This document shows, piece by piece, positions 10,091 through 18,383 of a stretch of DNA of 59,720 nucleotides. The first letter of the stretch is position 1. Every line of letters starts with the position of its first letter. The stretch is from contig JACUUS010000001.1 in the NCBI GenBank assembly GCA_014859215.1, positions 1 to 59,720 of the forward strand. The letters are read 5' to 3'. The position numbers and the translations under genes are program-made. The DNA comes from Dehalococcoidia bacterium. GTDB taxonomy: Bacteria > Chloroflexota > Dehalococcoidia > SZUA-161. Below the pieces are notes generated by a model, which did no database searches, was not told the origin of the DNA, and saw only the letters and a program-made list of their open reading frames with translations.

Positions 10091-13000
10091 TGCCCGGCCT
10101 CCAGCAGCTCCAGAAGACCTTCGAGGGGGACCGTGAGCCAATCGGGCCGGTTATTGAGCTCATAGCGAATCTCGTAGATTACCTTTTCCAGAAGAAAGGC
10201 ATCCAGAAGCGTCTTGAGGTCCTCGGGGTCTTCCGGGATCAGGTCGGCCTTCCTTATGTACTCGCAGTATGAGGAGAGGAACGCGGTTGAGACCCAGTGA
10301 TACCAGAACTTGCCCCACTGCTCGAGGGCAGGCAGGTCTTCAGGCCGGACCGGCAGGGCGGCCTGGTGCAGCAACACCGTATGTGTCGCGTATTCAAAAG
10401 AACGGATCATGCCCGCAACGTCCCTTAGCGGGGAACGTTTGAGTCGCCTCTCAGACAGGGGTCGAGCGGGTTCGCCTTCGAAGTCAATAATTACAAAGTC
10501 CTTCCCTGTAAAGAGGATCTGGCCGAGGTGGTAATCGCCGTGGCAGCGAATCCTTTGCGCCCGAATCTTGTGTCTCCTCAGCAAGCGGAAGCGATCAAGG
10601 ATCACGTCCTGAAGTTCGACGGCCTTTGCCGCCTTTTCCTGAATTTCAGAGGGCAAATGCCTTGTTTGCTGGCGCAGTAGCTGCAGATTCTGCGTGGTAA
10701 AACTCCGCAGGGCGTGGTAAACGGAGTTCTGATACATGTATGAGAAGAGTTCGGGGGCGAAGTCGGGATCATCCGGGATTGAAGCGAGAGCGGTGTGGAG
10801 CTCCGCGGTTCGCTGCCCAAGCAAATTCGCTGAGTCAAGATACGGGCCGATAGTCTCCAACGCCAGTTGTGGAATCTCGTGGCTTAAGGGTAACAACGGC
10901 TTGAGGGGAACAGGGGGGACCTGGACGGTGGGGTGAGTGAGGGCGTACTCGAAGTACCGGCCCAGGAAATCTATCGTGTACTGCCAGGCATCGCCTTCAT
11001 TGGGAATGAATCCCTGCAGAATTCCGAGGCTCAGCAGTTCGGGGCCCCGCCGGTATTCGAGGGAGCCCGCTACAGGAGCGATATTCGGAAAAGGCGTACG
11101 TTGAGTCAGAAAACGCCCTATCTCCAGGTCCGGATTGAGTCCGTTCTCAAGACGCCGGTATATTTTCAGGATGAGACGGTCTCCATATATGATGGAGGTA
11201 TTGGTCTGCTCCGCCTTGACCGTGGATGGCTCCAGGTGTTCTTCTGGTCCGCGCAGCTTCTTGAAAGCCCTTGAGGGAAGCGCGAGGGCCCTGCCGTTTT
11301 CCCCCCGGAACCGTCTCCGCCTTCCGATAGATTCAAGCAATGAGGTGCAGAATGATTTATCGATTAAGGCATCGTAGAGGACCATTTCCCGGTCGCCAGT
11401 TCTGAGCCGTTTTCGGACGCGCGCAATGATTGCGTCAGAGCCCTCGGCCGCGATCTCCGCGCGGCTTTCGGCGGGTGCGAGTATCAGCGGCAGAAGGTAC
11501 ACTTCCGGCTCTTCTTCCGTGTAGTCCACGCGCAAAAGGACAAGGCTGGCTATGGTGGTGTCGAAGTTCAAAGGGACCACGTCCACGATTTCTGTCGATT
11601 GAATTACCCTGGCCTTCCCGCGGAACCATCGGCGGTCTCTTATATAATCAGCCAGAATGCCCTGAAGGAAGGCGCGGTTTTCCTTATCGAAGATATCATC
11701 GCCTCTGATAGTCACGGCGCGTGTTTCCAGCACTGCCTCGAGGGGCCTGGGCTCGGCACGGATAGTGGTGACCTGCTCCTGCTCGAGCGAGAACCAGAAG
11801 AAAGCGTACGGCCCCAGTGTCAGGCTGTATCGTTCAGACGTAATTTGGGCGAATCGGGCACGCCCAAAAATGTCGACCGGCACCCTTCCTGCGAACTGGG
11901 AAAGGTCAAGATGAGTCTGCTGCGCCGCTCGCGACAAATTAGCGACCACAAGGACAGTTTCATTCTCGTATTTCCTGAAGAATGCCAGTATCTTACGGTT
12001 TTCCGGAAACAGGAACTCAAGGGTACCTCTTCCAAATGCCTTGTATCTCTTGCGAAGCGCAAGAATGCGCTTCGTCCACCACAGAAGGGAGTCAGGGTTG
12101 TTCTGCTGATTCTCTACATTTATGGCCTCGTAATGGTGTTCTGGATCAATTATGGGAGGCAGGTACAGTCTTTGCGGATTGGTGCGGGAGAAACCGGCAT
12201 TTCGATCCGGGCTCCACTGCATAGGCGTGCGGACGCCGTTTCGGTCGCCCAGATAGAAGTTGTCACCCATGCCTATTTCGTCCCCGTAGTAAATAACAGG
12301 CGTTCCTGGAAGGGAGAAGAGGAGGCATTTCATGAGCTCGATCTTCTTGCGATCACTGTTCAGCAGGGGGGCGAGCCGGCGGCGTATGCCAAGGTTCAAC
12401 CTGGCGACAGGATCGTGCGCGTAAACACGGTACATATAGTCTCTCTCTTCATCGGTGACCATCTCGAGTGTCAACTCATCGTGGTTGCGAATGAAGAGCG
12501 CCCACTGGCAATTGGGCGGGATATCGGGAGTCTGCTGGATAATATCTATGATAGGGAATCGATCCTCGAGCCGGATAGCCATGAACATGCGGGGCATCAG
12601 CGGAAAATGGAAAGCCATGTTCGCTTCGTCTCCCTCGCCGAAGTAGGAGACTGCCTCTTCGGGCCACTGGTTAGCTTCCGCAAGACACATGCGGGCTTTG
12701 AACCGGCTATCGATGAATTTCCGGAACCGTTTCAGGAACTGGTGTGTCTCCGCCAGATTCTCGCAGTTGGTCCCCTCACGCTCGAACAGGTAGGGCACCG
12801 CGTCAACGCGCAGCCCGTCGACGCCCATGCGCAGCCAGAAGTCAACTATGCGCAGGATGGCTCGCTGAACAAGCGGGCTGTCATAATTGAGGTCCGGCTG
12901 GTGCGAGTAGAAGCGATGCCAGTAATAGGCTTTGGCTGTAGGGTCCCAGTCCCAGTTTGATGTCTCGAAATCCTTGAATATTATGCGCGCGTCCCTGTAT

Positions 13001-13440
13001 TTCTCGGGGGAATCGCTCCACACGTAGAAGTCGCGCCACCTGCTTTGAGCTCTGGCCTGGCGGGCACGCTGAAACCAGGGATGCTGGTCAGATGTATGAT
13101 TCAGGACTAGCTCGGTAATTACCTTTATGCCGCGCTTGTGCGCCTCATCCACGAAAAGCCTGAAATCGGGCAAACGTCCATAGACCGGGAGAATATTCGT
13201 ATAGTCCGAGATGTCGTAGCCATCATCCTTGAGGGGTGAGGGATAGAACGGCAACAGCCAGACTGCCGTGACGCCCAGGTCCTGCAGGTAGTCGAGCTTG
13301 TCAATAAGGCCCGCGAAATCGCCCACGCCGTCTCCATCGCTATCTGAGAAGGCGCGAACGTGCAGTTCGTATATTATCGCATCCTTATACCAGAGGGGGT
13401 CTTCATCAATCCACAAAGAGTCTGTATTCTGTTTGACCAT
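10087..13440 (-). CDS. treS: TreS trehalose synthase fused to maltokinase (TreS-Pep2 fusion)
   Basis: 1117-residue bifunctional enzyme. Residues about 1-560 are a GH13 trehalose synthase that interconverts trehalose and maltose: YELHVRAFSDS (24-34), nucleophile D213 in GLRVDAVPYL, E255 in CLAEANQWP and D321 in IRNHDELTLEM. Residues about 600-1117 are a maltokinase domain with HGDYHLGQ (967-974) and IDFEGEP (985-991), the kinase catalytic and Mg-binding motifs. Together they turn trehalose into maltose-1-phosphate, the donor for GlgE, encoded upstream in the same transcript. A TTTGGAG site 8 nt before the ATG supports the start. Fusion of the two enzymes is known in several phyla. Confidence 0.95.
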   Translation of the reverse strand: MVKQNTDSLWIDEDPLWYKDAIIYELHVRAFSDSDGDGVGDFAGLIDKLDYLQDLGVTAVWLLPFYPSPLKDDGYDISDYTNILPVYGRLPDFRLFVDEAHKRGIKVITELVLNHTSDQHPWFQRARQARAQSRWRDFYVWSDSPEKYRDARIIFKDFETSNWDWDPTAKAYYWHRFYSHQPDLNYDSPLVQRAILRIVDFWLRMGVDGLRVDAVPYLFEREGTNCENLAETHQFLKRFRKFIDSRFKARMCLAEANQWPEEAVSYFGEGDEANMAFHFPLMPRMFMAIRLEDRFPIIDIIQQTPDIPPNCQWALFIRNHDELTLEMVTDEERDYMYRVYAHDPVARLNLGIRRRLAPLLNSDRKKIELMKCLLFSLPGTPVIYYGDEIGMGDNFYLGDRNGVRTPMQWSPDRNAGFSRTNPQRLYLPPIIDPEHHYEAINVENQQNNPDSLLWWTKRILALRKRYKAFGRGTLEFLFPENRKILAFFRKYENETVLVVANLSRAAQQTHLDLSQFAGRVPVDIFGRARFAQITSERYSLTLGPYAFFWFSLEQEQVTTIRAEPRPLEAVLETRAVTIRGDDIFDKENRAFLQGILADYIRDRRWFRGKARVIQSTEIVDVVPLNFDTTIASLVLLRVDYTEEEPEVYLLPLILAPAESRAEIAAEGSDAIIARVRKRLRTGDREMVLYDALIDKSFCTSLLESIGRRRRFRGENGRALALPSRAFKKLRGPEEHLEPSTVKAEQTNTSIIYGDRLILKIYRRLENGLNPDLEIGRFLTQRTPFPNIAPVAGSLEYRRGPELLSLGILQGFIPNEGDAWQYTIDFLGRYFEYALTHPTVQVPPVPLKPLLPLSHEIPQLALETIGPYLDSANLLGQRTAELHTALASIPDDPDFAPELFSYMYQNSVYHALRSFTTQNLQLLRQQTRHLPSEIQEKAAKAVELQDVILDRFRLLRRHKIRAQRIRCHGDYHLGQILFTGKDFVIIDFEGEPARPLSERRLKRSPLRDVAGMIRSFEYATHTVLLHQAALPVRPEDLPALEQWGKFWYHWVSTAFLSSYCEYIRKADLIPEDPEDLKTLLDAFLLEKVIYEIRYELNNRPDWLTVPLEGLLELLEAGQ

Positions 13441-13513
13441 GGGAACGGCTCCAAATCAATGCCTGACTGGCGGCATTACTGTTTACGGTGCTATCTTGAC
13501 CAGGTACGGTGCG

Positions 13514-13879
13514 CTACTCCCGGAGCGAAGTCCGTATGCTGTCCAGAATCCCCTCCACGCTGACTGGTTTGATCAACAGCGCTGTAGCGCCGTGTGTGAT
13601 GCTCTGTTTCTGCATGGCGGGGCTCCGCTTCTGCGAAATCAATACAAAGGGTATCCTGGCGTCACGCAATTGCTGACACCGGTCCCAGATTTCTTCGGGA
13701 AAACCGGATAGATCGATAACAGCTATTGATATGGAATGGATATTCTTGAGATGCCGGTCTACTTCTTCAAGACAGGCGGCGCGAAGGGTGTCGAAACCCT
13801 CACATTTCAGCCGTTCACCAAGCAGGTCGAGACTCTGGCTATCCGTGGCCACGAGGAGTACGGTGCGTTTGTCAGGCAT
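13514..13879 (-). CDS. Stand-alone response-regulator receiver (REC) domain protein
   Basis: 121 residues, a single CheY-like domain with no output domain. Visible receiver residues: VLLVATDS with one acidic metal ligand (D13; the second is replaced by T12), phosphoacceptor D56 at the end of a beta strand (IAVIDLSG), the switch Ser S82 (FVLISQK) and the invariant Lys K104 (LLIKPVS). It should therefore still be phosphorylatable, though the incomplete acidic pair could weaken Mg binding. A GGAG site precedes the ATG, and the gene starts 3 nt past the glgE stop, inside the glucan operon. No histidine kinase is encoded nearby. Its role is unknown. Confidence 0.82.
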   Translation of the reverse strand: MPDKRTVLLVATDSQSLDLLGERLKCEGFDTLRAACLEEVDRHLKNIHSISIAVIDLSGFPEEIWDRCQQLRDARIPFVLISQKRSPAMQKQSITHGATALLIKPVSVEGILDSIRTSLRE

Positions 13880-13882
13880 GTT

Positions 13883-15910
13883 TCACTCCGCTGCCTCGCC
13901 GGCTTCCTGCTTTCTCATCCCCGGGTTGCGAACGGGTTCGCCGGGCCGCGCGCGTGAAGGCAATCTGAAAATGTGCGCTGGATATGTGCGCGGATTGAGC
14001 TCGATATAGTTCCAGCTCCCCTTCCAGGTATAGTGGGATTCATTCAGGATATCATGCACCTGGTACGGTTCATTTTCTGGCAGCCCCAATTCGGCAAGGG
14101 GCAGTTCTACCCACCCGGACTGAGTGTGACAAGTGTCCAGGTTCACGACGACCAGTACTACATTTGAAAGGTCTGCCGTACTCTTGCTATAGGCCAGGAC
14201 CTGGTCATTATCAATGCGGTGAAATCGAAGGCTCCAGTCACTTTGCAGGGCCGCATTCTGCCGCCGGGCCAAATTGACCTGCGTGATGAAGTCCTTCAGG
14301 CTGTCCGGCCTTTCTATTTCCCAGTGCTTGATCTCGTACTTCTCGGAATCCAGGTATTCCTCACTTCCAGCCTGCCTGGGCTGGTTGACCTGGAGTTCGT
14401 ATGCGGGTCCATAAATTCCATAATTGGCCCCCAGGGTGGCTGCCAGGACCAGGCGTATCATGAATGCGGGCCGGCCGCCGGTCTGTAGATAGTGTATCAG
14501 AATATCAGGCGTGTTTGTCCACAGGCTGGGCCGGAAAAACTCGCGCACTTCAGTCCTGGTGAGTTCAGTGAAATAGTCGATGAATTCGGACTTGGAGACA
14601 CGCCACGCGAAGTAGGTATAGGATTGGGTGAATCCCAGCTTCGCCAGCCTGTACATGATCTTGGGTCGGGTGAAGGCTTCTGAGAGAAAAATGACCTCCG
14701 GATAGTCTTCTTTGACACCGGAAATAAGCCATTCCCAGAAACCGAACGGCTTTGTATGAGGGTTGTCCACCCTGAAAATGCGGACCCCCTGCTCGATCCA
14801 GAACATGACCACGCTCTTTAGCTCTTCCCATAGGGCTTCCCAGTTGGGGGTGTCGAAATTGAGCGGGTAAATATCCTCGTACTTCTTGGGAGGGTTCTCG
14901 GCGTATTGAATGGTGCCATCCGGACGCCATGAGAACCACTCCGGGTGCTCTTTGACGTATGGATGGTCCGGTGAGCAGTTGAATGCCAGGTCCAGGGCCA
15001 CTTCGATGTCGTAATCAGCAGCCCTGGACATGAAGTTGCGGAAATCCTCCAGGGTGCCAAGTTCCGGATTCACCGCCTTGTGGCCGCCTTTTTTTGAACC
15101 AATGGCCCAGGGGGTGCCGGGATCTCCGTCCGCCGCAAAGGGTACGTTGTTCTTCCCTTTCCGGCGAGTACCGCCGATCGGATGTATGGGCGGGAAGTAA
15201 ACAACGTCGAAACCCATCGCAGATACGTAGGGGAGACGTCTTTCGCAGTCGGCGAACGTTCCATGTTTGCCCGGTACGAGCGCGCACGATCGCGGGAACA
15301 TTTCGTACCAGCTTCCGAATCGGGCCCTTTCCCGGTCGACGCGCACCTCCAGCTCTCTCGGGTAGACTACAGCACGGTCCCTGTTAATATACCTCGTCAT
15401 CAAGAGGGACAGGTCTTCGCTGAGGGCGATTTCCACTTTGGAGGCTTCCGAAACCGCGCCTGACCTGAGAGAGCCCGCCCATTCCTGAAGGCCGGGTGAG
15501 TCCAGGGGAGAAGCGCGCCCTGCCGCGTCTTCGATCAGGTCCGCCCCGATCCGAAGTTCGATTGAAAGGTCCTGCCCGGCGTCGAGCCTCTTTTTCAGAT
15601 CCTTTCTCCAGGTCTGGAACGCGTCTATCATACCCATCAGCGTGAAGCGGTAGGGAGCGCACTCATTGACGAAGAAGGATGCCCGCCATCGATCATTGAC
15701 CAGGAACGTCATAGGGACTTCGACCCACACTGGATCGGTTGATTTTCGATACAGCAAAATAGCGAAGAGAGAGTCGTGCCCATCTGCGAATACATCCGCT
15801 TCCACCACCACCTTCTCGCCGACGACACGCTTGATGGGAAAACGACCGCCGTCTATCTCGGGATACACCCTGTCTATAACGACTCTCGTAGTGTACTTAT
15901 CGAGCTTCAT
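13883..15910 (-). CDS. glgE: Alpha-1,4-glucan:maltose-1-phosphate maltosyltransferase GlgE
   Basis: Extends alpha-1,4-glucan using maltose-1-phosphate (GH13_3). 675 residues, normal length. Signatures: VYPEIDGGRFPIKRVVGE (residues 15-32), the family-specific RFGSWYEMFPRS (197-208), VVYFPPIHPIGGTRRKGKNN (236-255), nucleophile D382 in IFRVDNPHTKP and acid/base E411 in IFLSEAFTRPK. The donor comes from the TreS-maltokinase fusion two genes downstream, and branching from GlgB, so the complete GlgE route is encoded. It is the first gene of the second glucan transcript and is preceded by a promoter at 16002-16030. No clear Shine-Dalgarno site lies before the ATG. Confidence 0.95.
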   Translation of the reverse strand: MKLDKYTTRVVIDRVYPEIDGGRFPIKRVVGEKVVVEADVFADGHDSLFAILLYRKSTDPVWVEVPMTFLVNDRWRASFFVNECAPYRFTLMGMIDAFQTWRKDLKKRLDAGQDLSIELRIGADLIEDAAGRASPLDSPGLQEWAGSLRSGAVSEASKVEIALSEDLSLLMTRYINRDRAVVYPRELEVRVDRERARFGSWYEMFPRSCALVPGKHGTFADCERRLPYVSAMGFDVVYFPPIHPIGGTRRKGKNNVPFAADGDPGTPWAIGSKKGGHKAVNPELGTLEDFRNFMSRAADYDIEVALDLAFNCSPDHPYVKEHPEWFSWRPDGTIQYAENPPKKYEDIYPLNFDTPNWEALWEELKSVVMFWIEQGVRIFRVDNPHTKPFGFWEWLISGVKEDYPEVIFLSEAFTRPKIMYRLAKLGFTQSYTYFAWRVSKSEFIDYFTELTRTEVREFFRPSLWTNTPDILIHYLQTGGRPAFMIRLVLAATLGANYGIYGPAYELQVNQPRQAGSEEYLDSEKYEIKHWEIERPDSLKDFITQVNLARRQNAALQSDWSLRFHRIDNDQVLAYSKSTADLSNVVLVVVNLDTCHTQSGWVELPLAELGLPENEPYQVHDILNESHYTWKGSWNYIELNPRTYPAHIFRLPSRARPGEPVRNPGMRKQEAGEAAE

Positions 15911-16001
15911 AAGATTTGGAGTACGCCGGAAGCGCTTCCTTTCCTCTGGGGGAATCGTGTCTGCCCGGTGGCCCTGCTGGATGCGGAATTCGCGCAGTTA
16001 G

Positions 16002-16030
16002 ATGATAAATCAGGCAACAGAAGTCTTCAA
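16002..16030 (-). promoter_or_regulatory. Predicted sigma-70-type promoter of glgE operon
   Basis: On the minus strand TTGAAG (16025-16030), a 17-nt spacer and TATCAT (16002-16007) match the -35/-10 consensus 4/6 and 5/6. The predicted start is near 15995, giving a leader of about 85 nt to glgE. The 205-nt gap between the glgP stop and the glgE start holds no other recognisable feature. Confidence 0.5.
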
Positions 16031-16115
16031 GGCCATTGTCATAGAATCAGGTAACACCAGGTTGGAATATCGTACTGATAAGTGGCCGCAGACGGAGAAA
16101 AATGCAGGCACGGCT

Positions 16116-18248
16116 TCAATCGACGTGGATGCTTTCCCGGGGCGAGGCAGCAGCCGGCATGTACATATCGTTTGTGTACTCCTTCATCATGCGCCGTGTA
16201 CAGAAAAGGGGCGCCACAGTCCGGATGGCCTCCTTCACTATCTGCACCCAGCGGTGCGGGACTCCCGCCCGGTCGCGATCATAGAAACAGGGTACAATCT
16301 CTTCTTCAAGCAGGCGATACAGGGCCCGCGAATCTGCTTCATCTTCCAGCGCGCGGTCCTCAAGGTCGCCGCCTATAGCCCAGCCGTTCGTGTTCTTGTA
16401 GCCCTCGTGCCACCAACCGTCCCGTACGCTGAGATGCGGTACCCCGTTGATGGAGGCCTTCATGCCGCTTGTACCGCTTGCCTCCCAGAGCCGCCGGGGA
16501 GTATTGAGCCAGACATCCACTCCGGAGACAAGATACCTGGACATGTGCATATCGTAGTCTTCAATAAAGATAATACGACCGTGGAAGTCCCGGCTGCCGG
16601 CCAACTGGTAGACCTGGTGAAGCAGATGTTTTGCGGGGGTATCGGCCGGGTGTGACTTGCCGGCAAAGACTATCTGCACGGGGCGGGAGGGATCGGTGAT
16701 AATCCGTTTCAACCTCTGAATGTCACGGAATATGAGGCCTGGTCTCTTATACTCTACGAAGCGGCGAACAAATCCGAGGGTCAGGTAATCCGGATGGAAG
16801 AGCGCCCCCGTAGCGATGACCTGATCGGCTGTCATTTCGCCGTTCGCCCAACCTCTCTGGAAACGGTTGAATATGACCGCCATAAGCTTATGCTTGAGCA
16901 GATTCCGCACTTCCCACAGTTCCTCATCCGGCATTTCGTTCACGTGCGCCCAGATCTCCTCTTCGTCCTGTTTCTGAAGCCATTCCGGCCCGAGATATTT
17001 CTTGAAGAGCGTGGCCATCTCAGGGGCGACCCATGTACAGAGGTGTATTCCATTAGTGATATGCGAAATGGGTACGGATTCTTCGCTTGCTTCCGGCCAC
17101 AGGACGTGCCACATTCTCCGGGAAACCATGCCGTGCAGCCGGCTCACGCCATTGCGGCGGTTGGACATCTTGAGGGCCAGTATGGTCATGTTGAAGGTAG
17201 GATCAAGCTTGCCGTCTCTGCGCCCCAACTGAAGGAACTGGTCGCGGTCAATGCCAAGTTGTTGCCAGCTGGCGGCAAAGTACTTCTCAACCAGTTCGGC
17301 AGGGAAAATATCGTGACCGGCCGGGACCGGGGTGTGGGTTGTGAAGACTGTGTTAGCCTGTACGCTGCCAATCGCCTCGGCCATGGGGGTCCCGGTCTCA
17401 AGTTTCTCCCTGATACGTTCCAACATCATAAAACCGGGATGGCCCTCGTTGGCGTGCCAGACTTCCGGGTTAATACCGAGCGCCCGCAATACCTTGACTC
17501 CAGCTACCCCAAGCACGATCTCCTGCTGAAGGCGGGTTTCCTGGTCTGCCACGTAAAGGCGCGAGGATAAGAGGCGGTCCTGGAGGCTGTTTTCCTCTAC
17601 ATTTGTATCGAGCAGGTAAAGGTTGACCCGGCCGATGCGGACTCTCCACGCGCTGACGTACAATCTCTTGTCTCCCACCGGGACTTCGACCATGAGCTTA
17701 TTGCGTCCGGGAAGGAAAAGCTGCTCTATTGGCGTCTCGTCGAAGTTCAACTGCTCGTAGAGCTCCTTCTGCCAGCCATCGGGTGTGATTCGCTGGTGGA
17801 AATAGCCCTGTGGGTACATAAATCCGACCCCGACGAGGGGCAAACCCAGGTCGCTGGCTTCTTTACAGATGTCGCCTGCCAGGATTCCCAGTCCGCCGGC
17901 GTAAATGGGGAGCGAATTGTGAATTGCGAATTCCATGGAAAAATAGGCTATAGGTCCTCGCAGCAAGCCCGAGTTCGTTTTGTGAAACCAGGTGTCATCG
18001 CCCTTTGTATCGGCATCGAACGCGGTCAAGACAGAGTCATGGAGTCTGAGGAATACAGGGTCGGCGGCAGCCTGCCGAAGACGTTCCGGACTCATTTCCT
18101 GAAGCTGTTTTACCGGGTTATGCCCGCTGGACTTCCACAGGGGGTTATCGAGGGTCTGGAAAAGGTCCCGTGCTTCGGGATGCCAGCTCCACCAGAGGTT
18201 ATGCGCAAGCTCAAGCAACCGGCTTATTCGGTCCGGTATTGGAATCAT
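16116..18248 (-). CDS. glgP: Alpha-glucan phosphorylase GlgP (GT35)
   Basis: Phosphorolytically removes glucose-1-phosphate from alpha-glucan ends with a PLP cofactor. 710 residues, matching the shorter bacterial/archaeal type rather than the ~800-residue E. coli type. Opening AHNLWWSWHPEARDLF (residues 14-29), YSMEFAIHNSLPIYAGGLGILAGD near 103, NEGHPGFM near 265 and the PLP-site EASGTSGMKASINGVPHLS, with the Schiff-base Lys near residue 597. Separated by 205 nt from glgE downstream and 135 nt from the tubulin-like gene upstream, it has its own candidate promoter. Confidence 0.94.
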   Translation of the reverse strand: MIPIPDRISRLLELAHNLWWSWHPEARDLFQTLDNPLWKSSGHNPVKQLQEMSPERLRQAAADPVFLRLHDSVLTAFDADTKGDDTWFHKTNSGLLRGPIAYFSMEFAIHNSLPIYAGGLGILAGDICKEASDLGLPLVGVGFMYPQGYFHQRITPDGWQKELYEQLNFDETPIEQLFLPGRNKLMVEVPVGDKRLYVSAWRVRIGRVNLYLLDTNVEENSLQDRLLSSRLYVADQETRLQQEIVLGVAGVKVLRALGINPEVWHANEGHPGFMMLERIREKLETGTPMAEAIGSVQANTVFTTHTPVPAGHDIFPAELVEKYFAASWQQLGIDRDQFLQLGRRDGKLDPTFNMTILALKMSNRRNGVSRLHGMVSRRMWHVLWPEASEESVPISHITNGIHLCTWVAPEMATLFKKYLGPEWLQKQDEEEIWAHVNEMPDEELWEVRNLLKHKLMAVIFNRFQRGWANGEMTADQVIATGALFHPDYLTLGFVRRFVEYKRPGLIFRDIQRLKRIITDPSRPVQIVFAGKSHPADTPAKHLLHQVYQLAGSRDFHGRIIFIEDYDMHMSRYLVSGVDVWLNTPRRLWEASGTSGMKASINGVPHLSVRDGWWHEGYKNTNGWAIGGDLEDRALEDEADSRALYRLLEEEIVPCFYDRDRAGVPHRWVQIVKEAIRTVAPLFCTRRMMKEYTNDMYMPAAASPRESIHVD

Positions 18249-18290
18249 TGTCAGAACTCTTGTCCGTACTTACCTAAATCTGGAGATATG

Positions 18291-18318
18291 TATATAGCGT
18301 ATCCTATCGAGGAGCAAA
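18291..18318 (-). promoter_or_regulatory. Candidate promoter of glgP
   Basis: Minus strand TTTGCT (18313-18318), 16-nt spacer, TATATA (18291-18296) in an AT-rich stretch within the 135-nt gap upstream of glgP. The -35 match is weak, so confidence is modest. Confidence 0.35.
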
Positions 18319-18383
18319 AGTCCAGGTGTTTGCAGCTTTGATTCGGCTTTCTCTGATCGGAGAATGGACTCTGCCCTGAGCGA

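Noticed and set aside
16116..18248. GlgP as truncated because it is shorter than 800 residues
   Set aside because: The shorter ~700-residue form is a normal bacterial/archaeal subtype, and both ends and the PLP site are intact.
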